A DNA stretch of 64,000 nucleotides from positions 40,193,755 through 40,257,754 of the forward strand of contig NC_082701.1 in assembly GCF_949987515.2 (NCBI RefSeq), read 5' to 3'. The notes under the pieces were generated by a model. That model had not been told where the DNA came from. It made no database searches and saw only the letters and a program-made list of their open reading frames with translations. Below are positions 35,593 to 46,468 of the stretch, one piece after another; position 1 is the stretch's first letter; each line of letters begins with the position of its first letter. The DNA is from Delphinus delphis. Taxonomy: Eukaryota; Chordata; Mammalia; Artiodactyla; Delphinidae. Made by a program: the position numbers and the translations under genes.

Positions 35593-37100
35593 AACCAAAG
35601 TCTCACAGTTGGTAGGTGGTGGGTGTGGACCCCTAGGACATCTTAGCAGTGCATCCAGTACACGGGGAGTCACACTGCTAAAAGCCTGAACAAGACGGCT
35701 CTGAATCAGGTGGGAAGCTGAGGGAGGGAGCAGGAAGCCAGGGATCCTGGGGGACAGGAACAGAATCACAACCCCTGGAAGCTAACAGTCCTGAGACCAG
35801 TCTAGGGGGAGGGCATCGTACAGCCAGGGCAGCCCCTGTGTTGGGTGGCTGAAGTGATTCTGGTTCAGAGGAGGGGACAAGGTGCCCTTCAGGGATAGTG
35901 TGAGCAAGTCAGCACCAATCCCACGTGGAGGTCTTTTCAAGACAGGGCTCCCCATCCCACAGGCTGAGGGAGAATGCGCCAGACTCAGTTCCCAGTGCCG
36001 GGTAGGTGGCTAGGAGATGCAAGAAAGGACAGAAATGTGCACAATTTTGTTTTTGCTCCTCCCAATACCTGCAAGAAATCCAATCTGCATACTATGAAAT
36101 TGAAGCTGGTTCAGAAAGGGTGTTTGCTATCGGTATTGTTCAAGTTTGCACAGTTAGGGAAGGCAGATAGATCCAGGGTCAGATACCTGAAGTATCCGTC
36201 TTAGGGCAGCTGTCACCTTCGTGTGGGGGGTGGGGGAGGGGAAAATGAGAGAAAAAATAAGACAAATTCGCTAATACCTATCATCTGAACAGGATGTGAA
36301 TAGTGGCACAAAGGAAGTGCTGGGCCCCATGTGTTCTTCAGGGAAACCTCCTGTCTGTGTGCAGTGGTCAATACGGAGAGCTGGATGGAGTGTGTTAGGG
36401 AATTATACCCATTGCAGGAGGAAGGAAGTTTACAGCACAGAAAACACTGAGAAGATCTGCTTGGGCATCTCTCTCCTTCCCTAAACCTTCTCCAGGTTGT
36501 CAGCAACCAGGTGGGACCAGCCACTCTCCATGCTTCCTGAGTCCCTGGGCCAGGGCTTGTAAACATTGAACTGAACTGAAAGGAAGAAGGTCGGAGACAA
36601 GGTTTCAAGAGGAAGAACCAGAAAAGGTGGTTCCTTTGCTTGTATTCAACTGGATGCACTTCAATTGAGAGTTCCTTTCATGAGTGTCTACAAGATACCC
36701 AGCACTGTGCTGGCCTCTGGAAGGCAGGTGAAATATTCGATAAGGGATGAAGAGAAGAAAGAACAAGGGAGATGTGCAGGCTTTTGGATGAAAAGAAGGG
36801 AAGAGAGCGGGGCTCAAGTTTATTGACCTATGTCACAGGTGTGAGGCATTTTACATGGGATATATCATTTAATCTGTGCGATACCCGTATTAAATATACT
36901 GCTATTGTTAAAAATACTATTGTGATTACAGACATATTTGAGGTGTGATCCCGAGGCTGCTTGAATGCAAGTTCCATAGCTCTCTCCCCTCTGCCACACT
37001 TCCTCCCAAGACATTGTACAGATTAATCCCTTAACTGACCCCTATACAGCCCAATGCCAATTCTATTCCAGTGATAGGAACCTCGAAATCGTAGAAGCAT
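35593..37100. other. Intergenic with a MIR
   Basis: About 36815-36965 is MIR-like in plus orientation (TTTATTGACCTATGTCACAGG, then AATCTGTGCGATACCC). The 148-codon minus open frame at 36213-36659 has no recognisable domain. Confidence 0.5.
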
Positions 37101-37142
37101 TGATAATAATTCTTTTTTTTTTTTTTTGATAATAATTCTTTT
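37101..37142. repeat. Bare poly(T) tract between direct repeats
   Basis: TGATAATAATTC occurs at 37101-37112 and 37127-37138 with only T residues between. This looks like a retrotransposon insertion reduced to its poly-A tail. Confidence 0.8.
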
Positions 37143-38769
37143 AATGTATTCAATATTGGGAGATGGGGGCATGCACAGCAAAAGGAATTAGACTCTGCCA
37201 TTGGGAACAGAGGCTGGAGGAATAAGTGTTGAGAGCCCTATCTCTTGCTTTGTTTATTACACTCAACCTCAGAAATGTGGCTGCACCTTGAATCCTAGAT
37301 TTCTTTTTTCCTTTTGACTTTGTAATGCAAGTTCTAAGGCCGCGGCAACCTTTCATCCAATGCACACATCTGTTTATTCACTTTTCCATTTTTCCCAGAT
37401 GCTGGATGTGGCTTGGTTTACTTAGTTCCAGGTGCCTGAGACTACTTAAAATAATCAGGTCACAGGAATAAATTTAACCTCAAACCAGATCACTGGGTCT
37501 GTAGGACATAACCCCTTTTACACTGATGATTCATGCATTTAGCTAAAACTGGGGCCTTCAGCATCCATGTGATTTAGTTCCTATATCTTCTCACATCTTG
37601 GAGACAGTTCTTTATGATGGAGTCAGGTCTTGCAAAAAAAGCCTGTGGAATATTGAGCCCTTGATGTTGAGTCTTTCATTCATTCACCCACTTATTTAGC
37701 AAGTATTTCACTGAGTGTCTATTATGTGCTTGGCATTACGGTGATGAATAAAGTCCCTGCCCTCCAGATGCTCAGGGTCTGTGGACCCACAACACCCTGT
37801 TATATTCCAACATTACGGCAGCTGCAAGTGAAAGTTTGTATAGCAGAGAGCATCCAGATTTTCCAAGGAGGGAAACTTCAGTTTTGAATTATCAGAACCT
37901 GGAGATTGGTTCTGCTTTGCTATGTAAGAGGGGTTTACCTTGGGACCTGTTTCTTTCCTTTTGAGCCAGGAAGACCTCAGGGTACCACCGTATCCCTAGC
38001 TTGCTGGAAACAGGTAGGGGGTTAAGACAGGTGTGCGTGTGAGTTAGGAGGGGGGATCGTCCTTCTTGTGACTTTGAAGATAGATTCCTTTGGATTCAGA
38101 ACAGGAAGGGGGCCAATTACTTTCAGTCCGGAGCACCAGGTACAGCAGGCTTCCTGCCTCACCTTTGAAGGTAACCTAGAGGCTGTCTGGTTCACAGTCT
38201 CTTCCACCTGTTTGATGCTGTGATTTGTTTTTACCGAACAGGGACCATCCCTTCTCCACCCCCCGTCCTCTCCATGCCAGAGTCTGATAGTCTCAGGCGG
38301 TTCTGGAAAAAGGGTAACTCACCGTAGTGGCCATTCACCCATAACTAAGAGAAACAGTGAATGATTAACAGAGAAGGAGCCCTTTACAGGCTCCGTGAAG
38401 ATGACAAGGGAGACTAATTTCACCTTAACAGGAACTGCTCTCCACCCACAGCCTTCAACCCAGCTGGTAGCCATGCCAGCCAAATGTAGAGGGAAGCGGA
38501 CTCTATCCCTCAGGGGGCTCTAAGCGTGTGTATGTGTGTTGAGGGTGGAGAGAACTGCCACACGATTGTGTCGCTAGAGCCCTACGAGAGGCAGAGACGC
38601 AAGAGTCACTTGAGAGCCAGCCCTTTGGGTTGGCCGTTGAAATAAACTTCCAGACCCACACACACTTTCCCAACCCCTGCACTGCCCCAGGGCTTGACCC
38701 CTAGCTCTGAAGTGACAGACAAGATGGTAGATAGGAAAGTAAAGATGAATCATCTTCACAGGTTTTTTG
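37143..38769. other. Intergenic with one old dispersed repeat
   Basis: About 37670-37800 carries the widespread CATTCATTCACCCACTTATTTAG to AAAGTCCCTGCCCTCCAGATG pattern of an ancient interspersed repeat; the family is not assigned. No gene seen. Confidence 0.45.
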
Positions 38770-39417
38770 TTTAACATCTTTACTGGAGTATAATTGCTTT
38801 ACAATGGTGTGTTAGTTTCTGCTGTATAACAAAGTGAATACAGCTATACACCCCATATCTCTTCCCTCTTGCATCTCCCTCCGTCCCACCCTCCCTAGCC
38901 CACCCCTCTAGGGGGACACAAAGCACCGAGCTTTGTGCCATGCGGCTGCTTCCCACTAGCTATCTATTTTACATTTGGTAGTGTATATATGTCCATGCCT
39001 CTCTCTCACTTCATCTCGGCTTACCCTTCCCCCTCCCCATGTCCTCAAGTCCATTTTCTAGTAGGTCTGCGTCTTTATTCCCATCCTGCCCTTAGATTCT
39101 TCAGAACCTTTTTTTTTTTTTAGATTCCATATATATGTGTTAGCATACAGTATTTGTTTTCCTCTTTCTGACTTACTTCACTCTGTAGGACAGACTCTAG
39201 GTCCATCTACCTCACTACAAATAACTCAATTTCGTTTCTTTTTATGGCTGAGTAATATTCCATTGTATATATATACCACATCTTCTTCATCCATTCATCT
39301 GTCGATGGACACTTAGGTTGCTTCCATGTCCTGGCTATTGTAAATAGAGCTGCAATGAACATTGTGGTACATGATTCTTTTTGAATTATGGTTTTCTCAG
39401 CGTATATGCCCAGTAGT
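38770..39417 (-). mobile_element. 5'-truncated L1, 3' UTR and ORF2 end
   Basis: Reverse copy, little diverged. It begins with ACATCTTTACTGGAGTATAATTG, includes the 3' UTR, and reaches ORF2 complement (TCCATTGTATATATATACCACATC, then CATTCATCTGTCGATGGACA). Closely similar to the 3' end of the 52403-53808 L1, so probably of the same young subfamily. Confidence 0.92.
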
Positions 39418-39577
39418 TTTGATAGATAAAATACCTGATATGCATCCAGGTTCTGTGACTTCTCTTTTCGATCATCTTATTAGAGTGCTGTGAGATTGAA
39501 CTCACTTTCCAGAAATTAACTTTTCCAACAGCAAGGAAAGACACGCTACCAGGGCAGTCTCTAAATGGTGGGCTGAG

Positions 39578-39683
39578 GGAATTCCCTGGTGGTCCAGTGG
39601 TTAGGACTGCCGAGGGCCCGGGTTTGAGCCCTGGTCGGGGACCTAAAATCCCACAAGCCAAGTGGTACAGCCTAAAACATAAA
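39578..39683 (+). mobile_element. Short CHR-2-like SINE
   Basis: GGAATTCCCTGGTGGTCCAG head, GGTTTGAGCCCTGGTCGGGG B-box region. Exact 11-bp duplication GGTGGGCTGAG (39567-39577 and 39684-39694). Confidence 0.92.
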
Positions 39684-39694
39684 GGTGGGCTGAG

Positions 39695-40783
39695 ACTTCA
39701 GTCTTCCAGGCCATGAGAGGGAATGGTGTTGGGGGAGACGTCAGGATCATGCATGATGCGAAAACATTATTGCTGTTTGTTGCCTTTTATACAACTCTTT
39801 GGGCCACGCAAATATACTTCCACCCTGTGTCCCAGGCCTGACGCTTTTCATGAAATTCCAGTTTTTCAGGACTAGCTGCAGGCTTTCTAAAAATGCAGAT
39901 TTCTGGGGTCCTTCTATCAAGATCCATTAGATCTTTGTACTCATCAGGGAAGACAAACTTTGCACCAAATCACCCCACAGTTTCTATGGCTGAACACAGT
40001 AAAGAGGTGTTTTTCATGCCACAGTCCAGTATGGGTCAGTAGGGGAGAGTTTCCTATTTCACTTAGTCATTCTGGGACTCTATCTAGTGGTTTCACCATT
40101 CCCTATGACCTCAGTCCTTTACCAGCTCTTCTGTGTCCATACCACAAAGAAGGGAATGAACCGGTAGGTGTGGGGAAGACACAACTGCTCTTAACTGCTG
40201 CAGCAAAGAGGTGATTGTCTCACTTCTACTCACATCCAATCAGCAAGAACTAGTCTCGTGGCCCCATGCAGGGGTCTATACAGTCCAGCTGTGTGCCCAG
40301 CAGGGAAAGTGAACTTGGTGAAGTCTCAGTCATGACCTTGGATGGGGACATAAATCTGCATTTATTATAAGCACCATCCTTGGTAACTCTAACAAAGATG
40401 GCTTGGAGGCCACTTTCTTGAGAAACACCTATCTACAGGCACCTGTGTGGGTTATAGCAAGTGGGTGCTAATCCACTTTCAGATCCTGGAGACTGGTTTT
40501 TAACAGCAGAAATGTAGATACACAAAGCAAACACCCACTTGTGCTCTAGTATTGTCAGGAGGGTGTGTCTTGTCTGCAGCCATAGTGTCCCCAGCTGCAG
40601 CTCAAGCTCATAATTCCACACCTCAGGGACCAAAAGACCCCGTACATCTCTCTGGGATTCAAGTTCTTCATCTATAAAGTGGGGATGTGAACACATTATA
40701 GCAAATAAGCTAGTTGAAGTGCCTAATACACAGCCTGACATACAGTAGCTGTACAACAACTGTTAAAAAGTCTTTAGCAGAGG
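39695..40783. other. Intergenic
   Basis: The last 130 bp (about 40640-40760) resemble the 3' half of a MIR (TTCATCTATAAAGTGGGGATG). Nothing else recognised. Confidence 0.45.
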
Positions 40784-41135
40784 GTGGTCAAAAGGTACAA
40801 AATTACAGCTATAAGACTGATAAGATTGCTAATACATGGTCATGTAATGGTGGCTATCATCAACAATACTGTATGGTTCACTTGAAAGATGCTAAAAGAG
40901 TCGATCTTAAATGTTCTCATCACAAATAAAAAAATTATTTGTAGTTATGTGAGGTGATGGATGTTAACTAGACTTTTGTGGTAATTGTTTTGCAATGATA
41001 TGCATATATAAATATATGCATAAATCGTTTTGCAGTTATATGCATATATAAGTATATGCAAATATAAAATCATTATTTTGTACACCTTAAACTAATACAA
41101 GGTTATATGTCAATTCTATCTCAATAAAACGGGGG
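40784..41135 (+). mobile_element. Old L1 (L1MB-type) 3' end with an internal 40-bp tandem copy
   Basis: Plus-strand L1M 3' UTR: GGTACAAAATTACAGCTATAAG, GTGAGGTGATGGATGTTAAC, TTTGTACACCTTAAACTAATAC and TCTCAATAAAAC. A block of about 40 bp is present twice in tandem (about 40986-41025 and 41026-41065). Confidence 0.85.
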
Positions 41136-41862
41136 AAAAACTGGAATGAAAGTTAGAATTTTGGAAAACTTGCATCTACCACCAAGAGCATGAGTTTCCC
41201 AATACTTAAGGACTTTGCTAATGGGATTAATGGTGATATTAGTGAATATAATTGTTGACATAGAATGATATATGTCGACATTTAGAAGATCTGCATAACT
41301 TGGTGAAGCAATACTTTCCAAATACCTAATGTTTTTAAAAAGTTCTTATTTGGTGAATGTGTTGATCGCAATTCAACATATCTGTGGAAGAAGGTTTAGT
41401 CTGTTTTAAACTGTTGAGAAGATTATGCTTATTTTACTATAAAGTGTCAGAACTAGAAAAAGCAGTCAAACAAAGTTATAGACCCAGATAAGCAAATGCC
41501 AAAAGGATTGATTTGGCCCCTAGAAGGCAGATAGACATTTCCTGGTGTTTCTGTCTTGTTATTAAATTAGTTCAGCTCAGGACAGGAACAACTTTTGGAA
41601 GCTCAGTCCTACAATAATTTCATACTACTTTTCTAAAGTGTGGAAAAAATGTTTCATGGATATAATTCTGGCCATCTTTCCACAAAGAAAATAAGATTTT
41701 TTTAAAGTTAATTTTAAATTTTATATTAATATTTCTTAAAAGGGTCTGTGGTAATTAGGCAGGTGTCCAAAGAGTGTTTGGATTTCTTGTACTTTTTGAA
41801 TTTTTTAAAATTAAAACCTGTTCTTGTGTTTCTTGAATTTCTTTTATTTTTTGAATTTTTTA
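41136..41862. other. AT-rich intergenic sequence
   Basis: No element or gene recognised. A TTTGAATTTTTTAAAA-like motif occurs twice near 41796 and 41850. Confidence 0.4.
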
Positions 41863-41881
41863 AAAATTTACCAGCCCTGGG

Positions 41882-42090
41882 CTTCGCTAGTGGCGCAGTG
41901 GTTGGGAGTCTGCCTGCCGATGCAGGGGACACGGGTTCGTGCCCCGGTCCGGGAGGGTCCCACGTGCCGCGGAGCGGCTGGGCCCGTGAGCCGTGGCCGC
42001 TGGGCCTGCGCGTCCGGAGCCTGTGCTCTGCAGCGGGAGAGGCCACAGCGGTGAGAGGCCCGCGTACGGCAAAAAAAAAAAAAAAAAAAA
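41882..42090 (+). mobile_element. CHR-type SINE, CpG-rich
   Basis: Head reads GCTTCGCTAGTGGCGCAGTGG, pol III B box GGTTCGTGCCCC, followed by a pure A tail of about 27 bases. Long exact duplication AAAATTTACCAGCCCTGGG (from about 41863 and 42091-42109). Many undecayed CpGs point to a young copy. Confidence 0.96.
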
Positions 42091-42109
42091 AAAATTTACC
42101 AGCCCTGGG

Positions 42110-43261
42110 GAATAGGAGAAAGTTTACGTAACTTTTCTTGGCCTCGATTTTCTTATTTTTACAGTGGAAATTGATAATAGTTTTTACATGATGTTATTTT
42201 GAGGACTCAATGAGATAAATTCCTATAAAGTACTTAGCACTCTGCCTGACCCCTAATAAATACTCAATAAATGTTTTGTTGTTGTTTTATTATACTGTCA
42301 TCAACTTTACTGACAGGTAGCCAAATAATCATTCATCCTGTTTGCTATCTGAAGGAAGATCCCTTAGATTATGAATGCAATATTAGTAGTAAAACAGCAT
42401 TAAAATAGAAGGGTAATTTAAGAATAACAAACAAAATACTGTATAAGCTTTGTTTTACATAGAAAAATCTATATTTCTATGAAAAGGACTAAGAAATCCC
42501 AAAAACTAAGATAGTAAATATTCAATGTACACTGTAATTAGAACTCATCTTTTATTCCACATGCAAAATACTCAATATCTATTACTTTGTGGTATCAATT
42601 ATTAATTTGAATTATGTAATCTATAGAAGAAACTTTCCGTACTTCAAATGTATTTTTCCATATGCATAATTGGTCTTTTCTAGCTCTATATAGATATAAT
42701 TGACAAATAAAATAAGAAAAAAATTTAAAGTATTTAGTTGAGGACTGGACCTCTAAGGTACCAGGAGAATGATGGGATCCATAGTCCAGGGATAGCGTAG
42801 AAGCCTTGCTGCTCAAAGTGTGGTCCACAGACCAAGAAAATTTCACTACCTGGAGTTTATAAGGAATGCAGAATCCCAGGCCCAACCATAAATCTACTGA
42901 CTCAAAATCCACCATTTAACAAGCACTAAAGGCAATTCTGCTATTTAATAAGATGTGGGATAGAGGTCATCTCCAGCCTCTTTAGCCTGAGTCCCTGCAT
43001 TTGAGAGAGACACAGTGAGGGCTGAGTGTGAGGCCTGAGAGCCAGCTCAGCTGGCCTGAGAAACAGATGATGATAATCTTGCTGGGGAAGTACAGGCTCC
43101 ATGACCTAATAAGCCTTTTCTGTTGCCCTGGACCCCCTAATTAAGAGCCACATTTTGGAGCTAGCCTTCTCCTATATTCCACATCCAGGTGTTTGGACCA
43201 TATCCTGCCAGGATCTCTCTTATATTGTTTCTTAGAAAAGATACTTCATCTGGGCATTTTT
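42110..43261. other. Intergenic with MIR and MER5A-like fossils
   Basis: About 42125-42270 resembles a MIR end in plus orientation. About 42800-42930 resembles MER5A in plus orientation (GCTGCTCAAAGTGTGGTCC, then GAATGCAGAATCCCAGGCCC). No gene. Confidence 0.6.
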
Positions 43262-43537
43262 TTACATTCAAGTATAGTTAATTTATGATATTGTGTTAGT
43301 TTCAGGTGTACAGCAAAATGATTCAGTGCCATATATATATATATATATTCTTTTTCAGATTCTTTTCCCTTATTGGTTATTATAAAATATTGAGTATGGT
43401 TCCCTTTGCTACACAGTAGGTCCTTGTTGGTTATCTATTTTATATATAGTAACGTGTATATGTTAATCCCAAACTCCTCATTTATCCCTCCCCCGCCTTT
43501 CCCCTTTGGTAAACATAAATTTGTTTTCTATGTCTTG
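43262..43537 (-). mobile_element. 5'-truncated L1 3' UTR
   Basis: Reverse L1 3' UTR containing a short (AT)n at 43331-43349. Exact 11-bp duplication TGGGCATTTTT (43251-43261 and 43538-43548). Confidence 0.93.
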
Positions 43538-43548
43538 TGGGCATTTTT

Positions 43549-44767
43549 GAGATTGGAGGATAATCAAAGACAGACATGGGCTCCTAGAAGTTGGACATGG
43601 ACTGAGTATTGGAGCTTTTGCAGCCTAATTGGTGATGCCAGGGGCTCTAGAGGAAATTGTGGCTCAAAATTGTTATTATGTATGGAGGTGCAGGCTGTTA
43701 TGGTGATAGAAGATGGTAAACAGATTGGACAAATGTCGAAATAACGGGAGAAAAAACCCAGAGTATACATTCTTTGAACTGTGTATGAGGAAGTCATAGC
43801 TGGCTTCCATGTAAGACAGCATAAGTCAGCAATCGCAATAATAATAAATTTATGATCTCAGTTTCTCTCTCAAGGCATCTAAACCCTGATCATTAAAATA
43901 AAACCAAACAAAATAGCAAGCTTTTATTTGTACGGAGCTTTACAATTTACATAACACTTTTTAAGCGTTTATTTACTTAACAAATATTTATTGAGCATAT
44001 GCTGTGTATCAGAAACTGGGCCAGATACTGGGATGATAATGGGGAACAACAGAGACATAGGTGCTTCTCTCTATGGAATTTACACCGAAGTGGGTTTACA
44101 CTGTAGTGGGTTTGGCTAAGTTTTATTGAGCATTTACTATGTGCCAGTCACTGTGCTAAACAAATAGCCTGAAAGAATCCTCATAACAATTCTCTGAAGT
44201 TGGGACCTTTATCATCTCCTTTACCCAGATAGGGTTGGTGGGAGTACCCAAGGCTAAAAGTTCAGGGGACTTGCCCAAAGAGATTTAGGAAGCTGTTGGT
44301 GGGCCAAGGAAGAACCCAAGTTCTTGACTCTGAGATGCTCATCCATCATGAGCTTGACGTGCCCATATTCTGACAATGGCGATGAAGCTGAGCCTTGAAG
44401 GCTGAGCAGAGTTTTGGAGACAGAGAAGAATATTCCAGGAAGTAGAGCTTGAATAAGTTGGAGAAGGTGATGAAAAGACAGTGCCCCTTGGGGAAGGGAT
44501 CATTTCTGGAATTAAGAGTTGAGACCTGCAAGTGAACACTACCTTTGGAAAATGACAGACATTGCCCATGTTGGCTAGAGTAAGATTGGGAAGGGACTTG
44601 AATGCCATTCCAAGGAGTAAGTCCTTTATCCTTTAGGCAACAGGGAACCGTCAATACACAGGAGAGTGATGAGGCCAGAGTTCTGTTTAAGTGAGATCAC
44701 TACCCCAGGAAGATGCAAGATGAATATGGCACAGTTTGGCAGGGATGGTGAGCAGTACAAAAGAGAT
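43549..44767. other. Intergenic with MIR-class fossils
   Basis: About 43970-44090 is an old dispersed repeat (TTATTTACTTAACAAATATTTATTG). About 44105-44310 is a MIR in plus orientation (CATTTACTATGTGCCAGTCAC). No gene. Confidence 0.55.
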
Positions 44768-44783
44768 GAAAAGGTTGCTTAGA

Positions 44784-44989
44784 CAGCTTCCCTGGTGGCG
44801 CAGTGGTTGAGAGTCTGCCTGCCGATGCAGGGGACATGGGTTCGTGCCCCGGTCCGGGAGGATCCCACATGCCGCGGAGCGGCTGGGCCCGTGAGCCATG
44901 GCCGCTGAGCCCACGCGTCTGGAGCCTGTGCTCCGCAACGGGAGAGGCCACAGCAGTGAGAGGCCCGCGTACCGCAAAAGAAAAAAAAA
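44784..44989 (+). mobile_element. CHR-type SINE
   Basis: CAGCTTCCCTGGTGGCGCAG head, A-rich tail with interspersed G. Exact 16-bp duplication GAAAAGGTTGCTTAGA (44768-44783 and 44990-45005). Confidence 0.97.
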
Positions 44990-45005
44990 GAAAAGGTTGC
45001 TTAGA

Positions 45006-46241
45006 AAGCTGTTGTTGTACACATCCCCAGCCTCCCTACCCTGTTGGATAGTGAGTTCATCACTACTTCTCAAAGTTTAATATAATTTGAATCTTCAGGA
45101 AACATGTTAAGATACACATTCTGATTGAATAGGTCTGGGGTGACGTATAAGATCCTGCATTTCTAGCAAGATCTCAGGTGATGTAGATGCTGCTTCTCTG
45201 GGGACCACACTGTGTAGCAAGATGTGAATGATGACAACGTACAAGGGTACCCAGAGCCCCTACTCCACACCAGCAACTTTGCTGAGCCCTTTGAACTACA
45301 TGTTCATTCCGTTCTCTTAACCAAGAGGCAGGACTGTTATCCCTATTTTACTGATAAAGGAACTGGATCTCAGAGGGGTTAGGTAGCTTGTTCAAAGTCA
45401 CACAGGAATTTTAACCCGGTCTCTCTGAATCTTTTCTGCCATAGATAACACACAGAATGCAGTCAGAGAGTCCAGGAACTTCTCATTAAATTTAGATTCT
45501 TTTTGCAGAAACGGTCACCACATAGTGACCATAAGAAAGAGTCAATCATTACTCATATCCAGAAAGGAAGGAAGAAGCAGTTTTCTCTTTTTATCTTGTG
45601 ACCAAGACGGGTGCCTTTAAGGAACAGGCCTGAGTGATAACAGATGAAGATAGGGAAGTCCACGAGATGCCATCCCATGAAGCAAGCCTCTTGAAATGCT
45701 AACATTTGATGCAGTGTCTTGGTGCCGTGGGCATGGGGGTAGGAAGGAAACAGCCAGATGGGCCATGGAGGGCAAAGAGCCATTTGTTTCTCGCATAAAT
45801 GCTTGTGATTGTGGACAAGGCCTGGCGGGCAGCCCAGGAATGTCTCATTTTCCAGTGTGGGGATCTCAGGATGCAGGGAGGACTCCAGTCATGTAAAACA
45901 ATCTACTATTGCAACATCCATGCCTGGGTTTTCCCGCTTCCTCTGGCCAGATCTGGAAAGTGAAACAAAGAATCACAGAAAGAGGCAATATTTAAGGTCC
46001 AGGCCAAAAAATCCCATGGAAGCAACAAGAGGCAGTGGCTGAGGAGGGCTCTTAGTCTCCCCTCTCCCCTCCAGGAGAGGCTGGCTGTCATTATTTGTGC
46101 TGGCCTGGGCAGGAAGCAGCCGAAGCTGCCACAGGGCAATGCTTGAAAACTGACTTTGAGAATTAGTAGCTGGGGCAGCAGGGCAGGCTGTTGTATGTGA
46201 ACCACTAGCCTCAGAATTACCTAGCGCTCCTTCTTCTTCTT
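45006..46241. other. Intergenic with MER5-like and MIR fossils
   Basis: About 45090-45220 is MER5-like in reverse. About 45240-45430 is a MIR in plus orientation (TTATCCCTATTTTACTGATAAAGG). No gene. Confidence 0.55.
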
Positions 46242-46468
46242 CTTTTTTTTTTTTTAAGTTTTATTGGAGTATATAGTTGGTTTACAATGTTGTATTAGTT
46301 TCTGCTGTACAGCAAAGTGAATCAGTTATACATATACACATATCCACTCTTTTTTGGTTTCTTTTCCCATATAGGACATTACAGAGTATTGAGTAGAGTT
46401 CCCTGTGCTATACAGTAGGTCCTTATTAGTTATCTATTTTATATGTAGTAGGGTGTATATGTCAATCC
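46242..46468 (-). mobile_element. L1 3' UTR fragment
   Basis: Reverse copy starting after a CTT/T run (46230-46255), with GGTTTACAATGTTGTATTAG and TTCCCTGTGCTATACAGTAGG. Target duplication not identified. Confidence 0.88.

Noticed and set aside
35095..35769. 224-codon minus-strand frame and the shorter frames over it
   Set aside because: Ser/Leu and Arg/Glu runs are translations of the GA/TG microsatellite.
41748..42131. Pro/Gly/Arg-rich open frames here and at 7830-8187, 9345-9658, 12412-12778, 19277-19648, 44687-45080, 51797-52261, 62855-63094 and 63269-63600
   Set aside because: All are translations of the GC-rich CHR SINE in one frame or another, which explains why they resemble each other.
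44784..44989. tRNA-like start with A box (TGGCGCAGTGG) and B box (GGTTCGTGCCC)
   Set aside because: This is the tRNA-Glu-derived head of a SINE. It does not fold into a complete tRNA and is followed by the SINE body and A tail.
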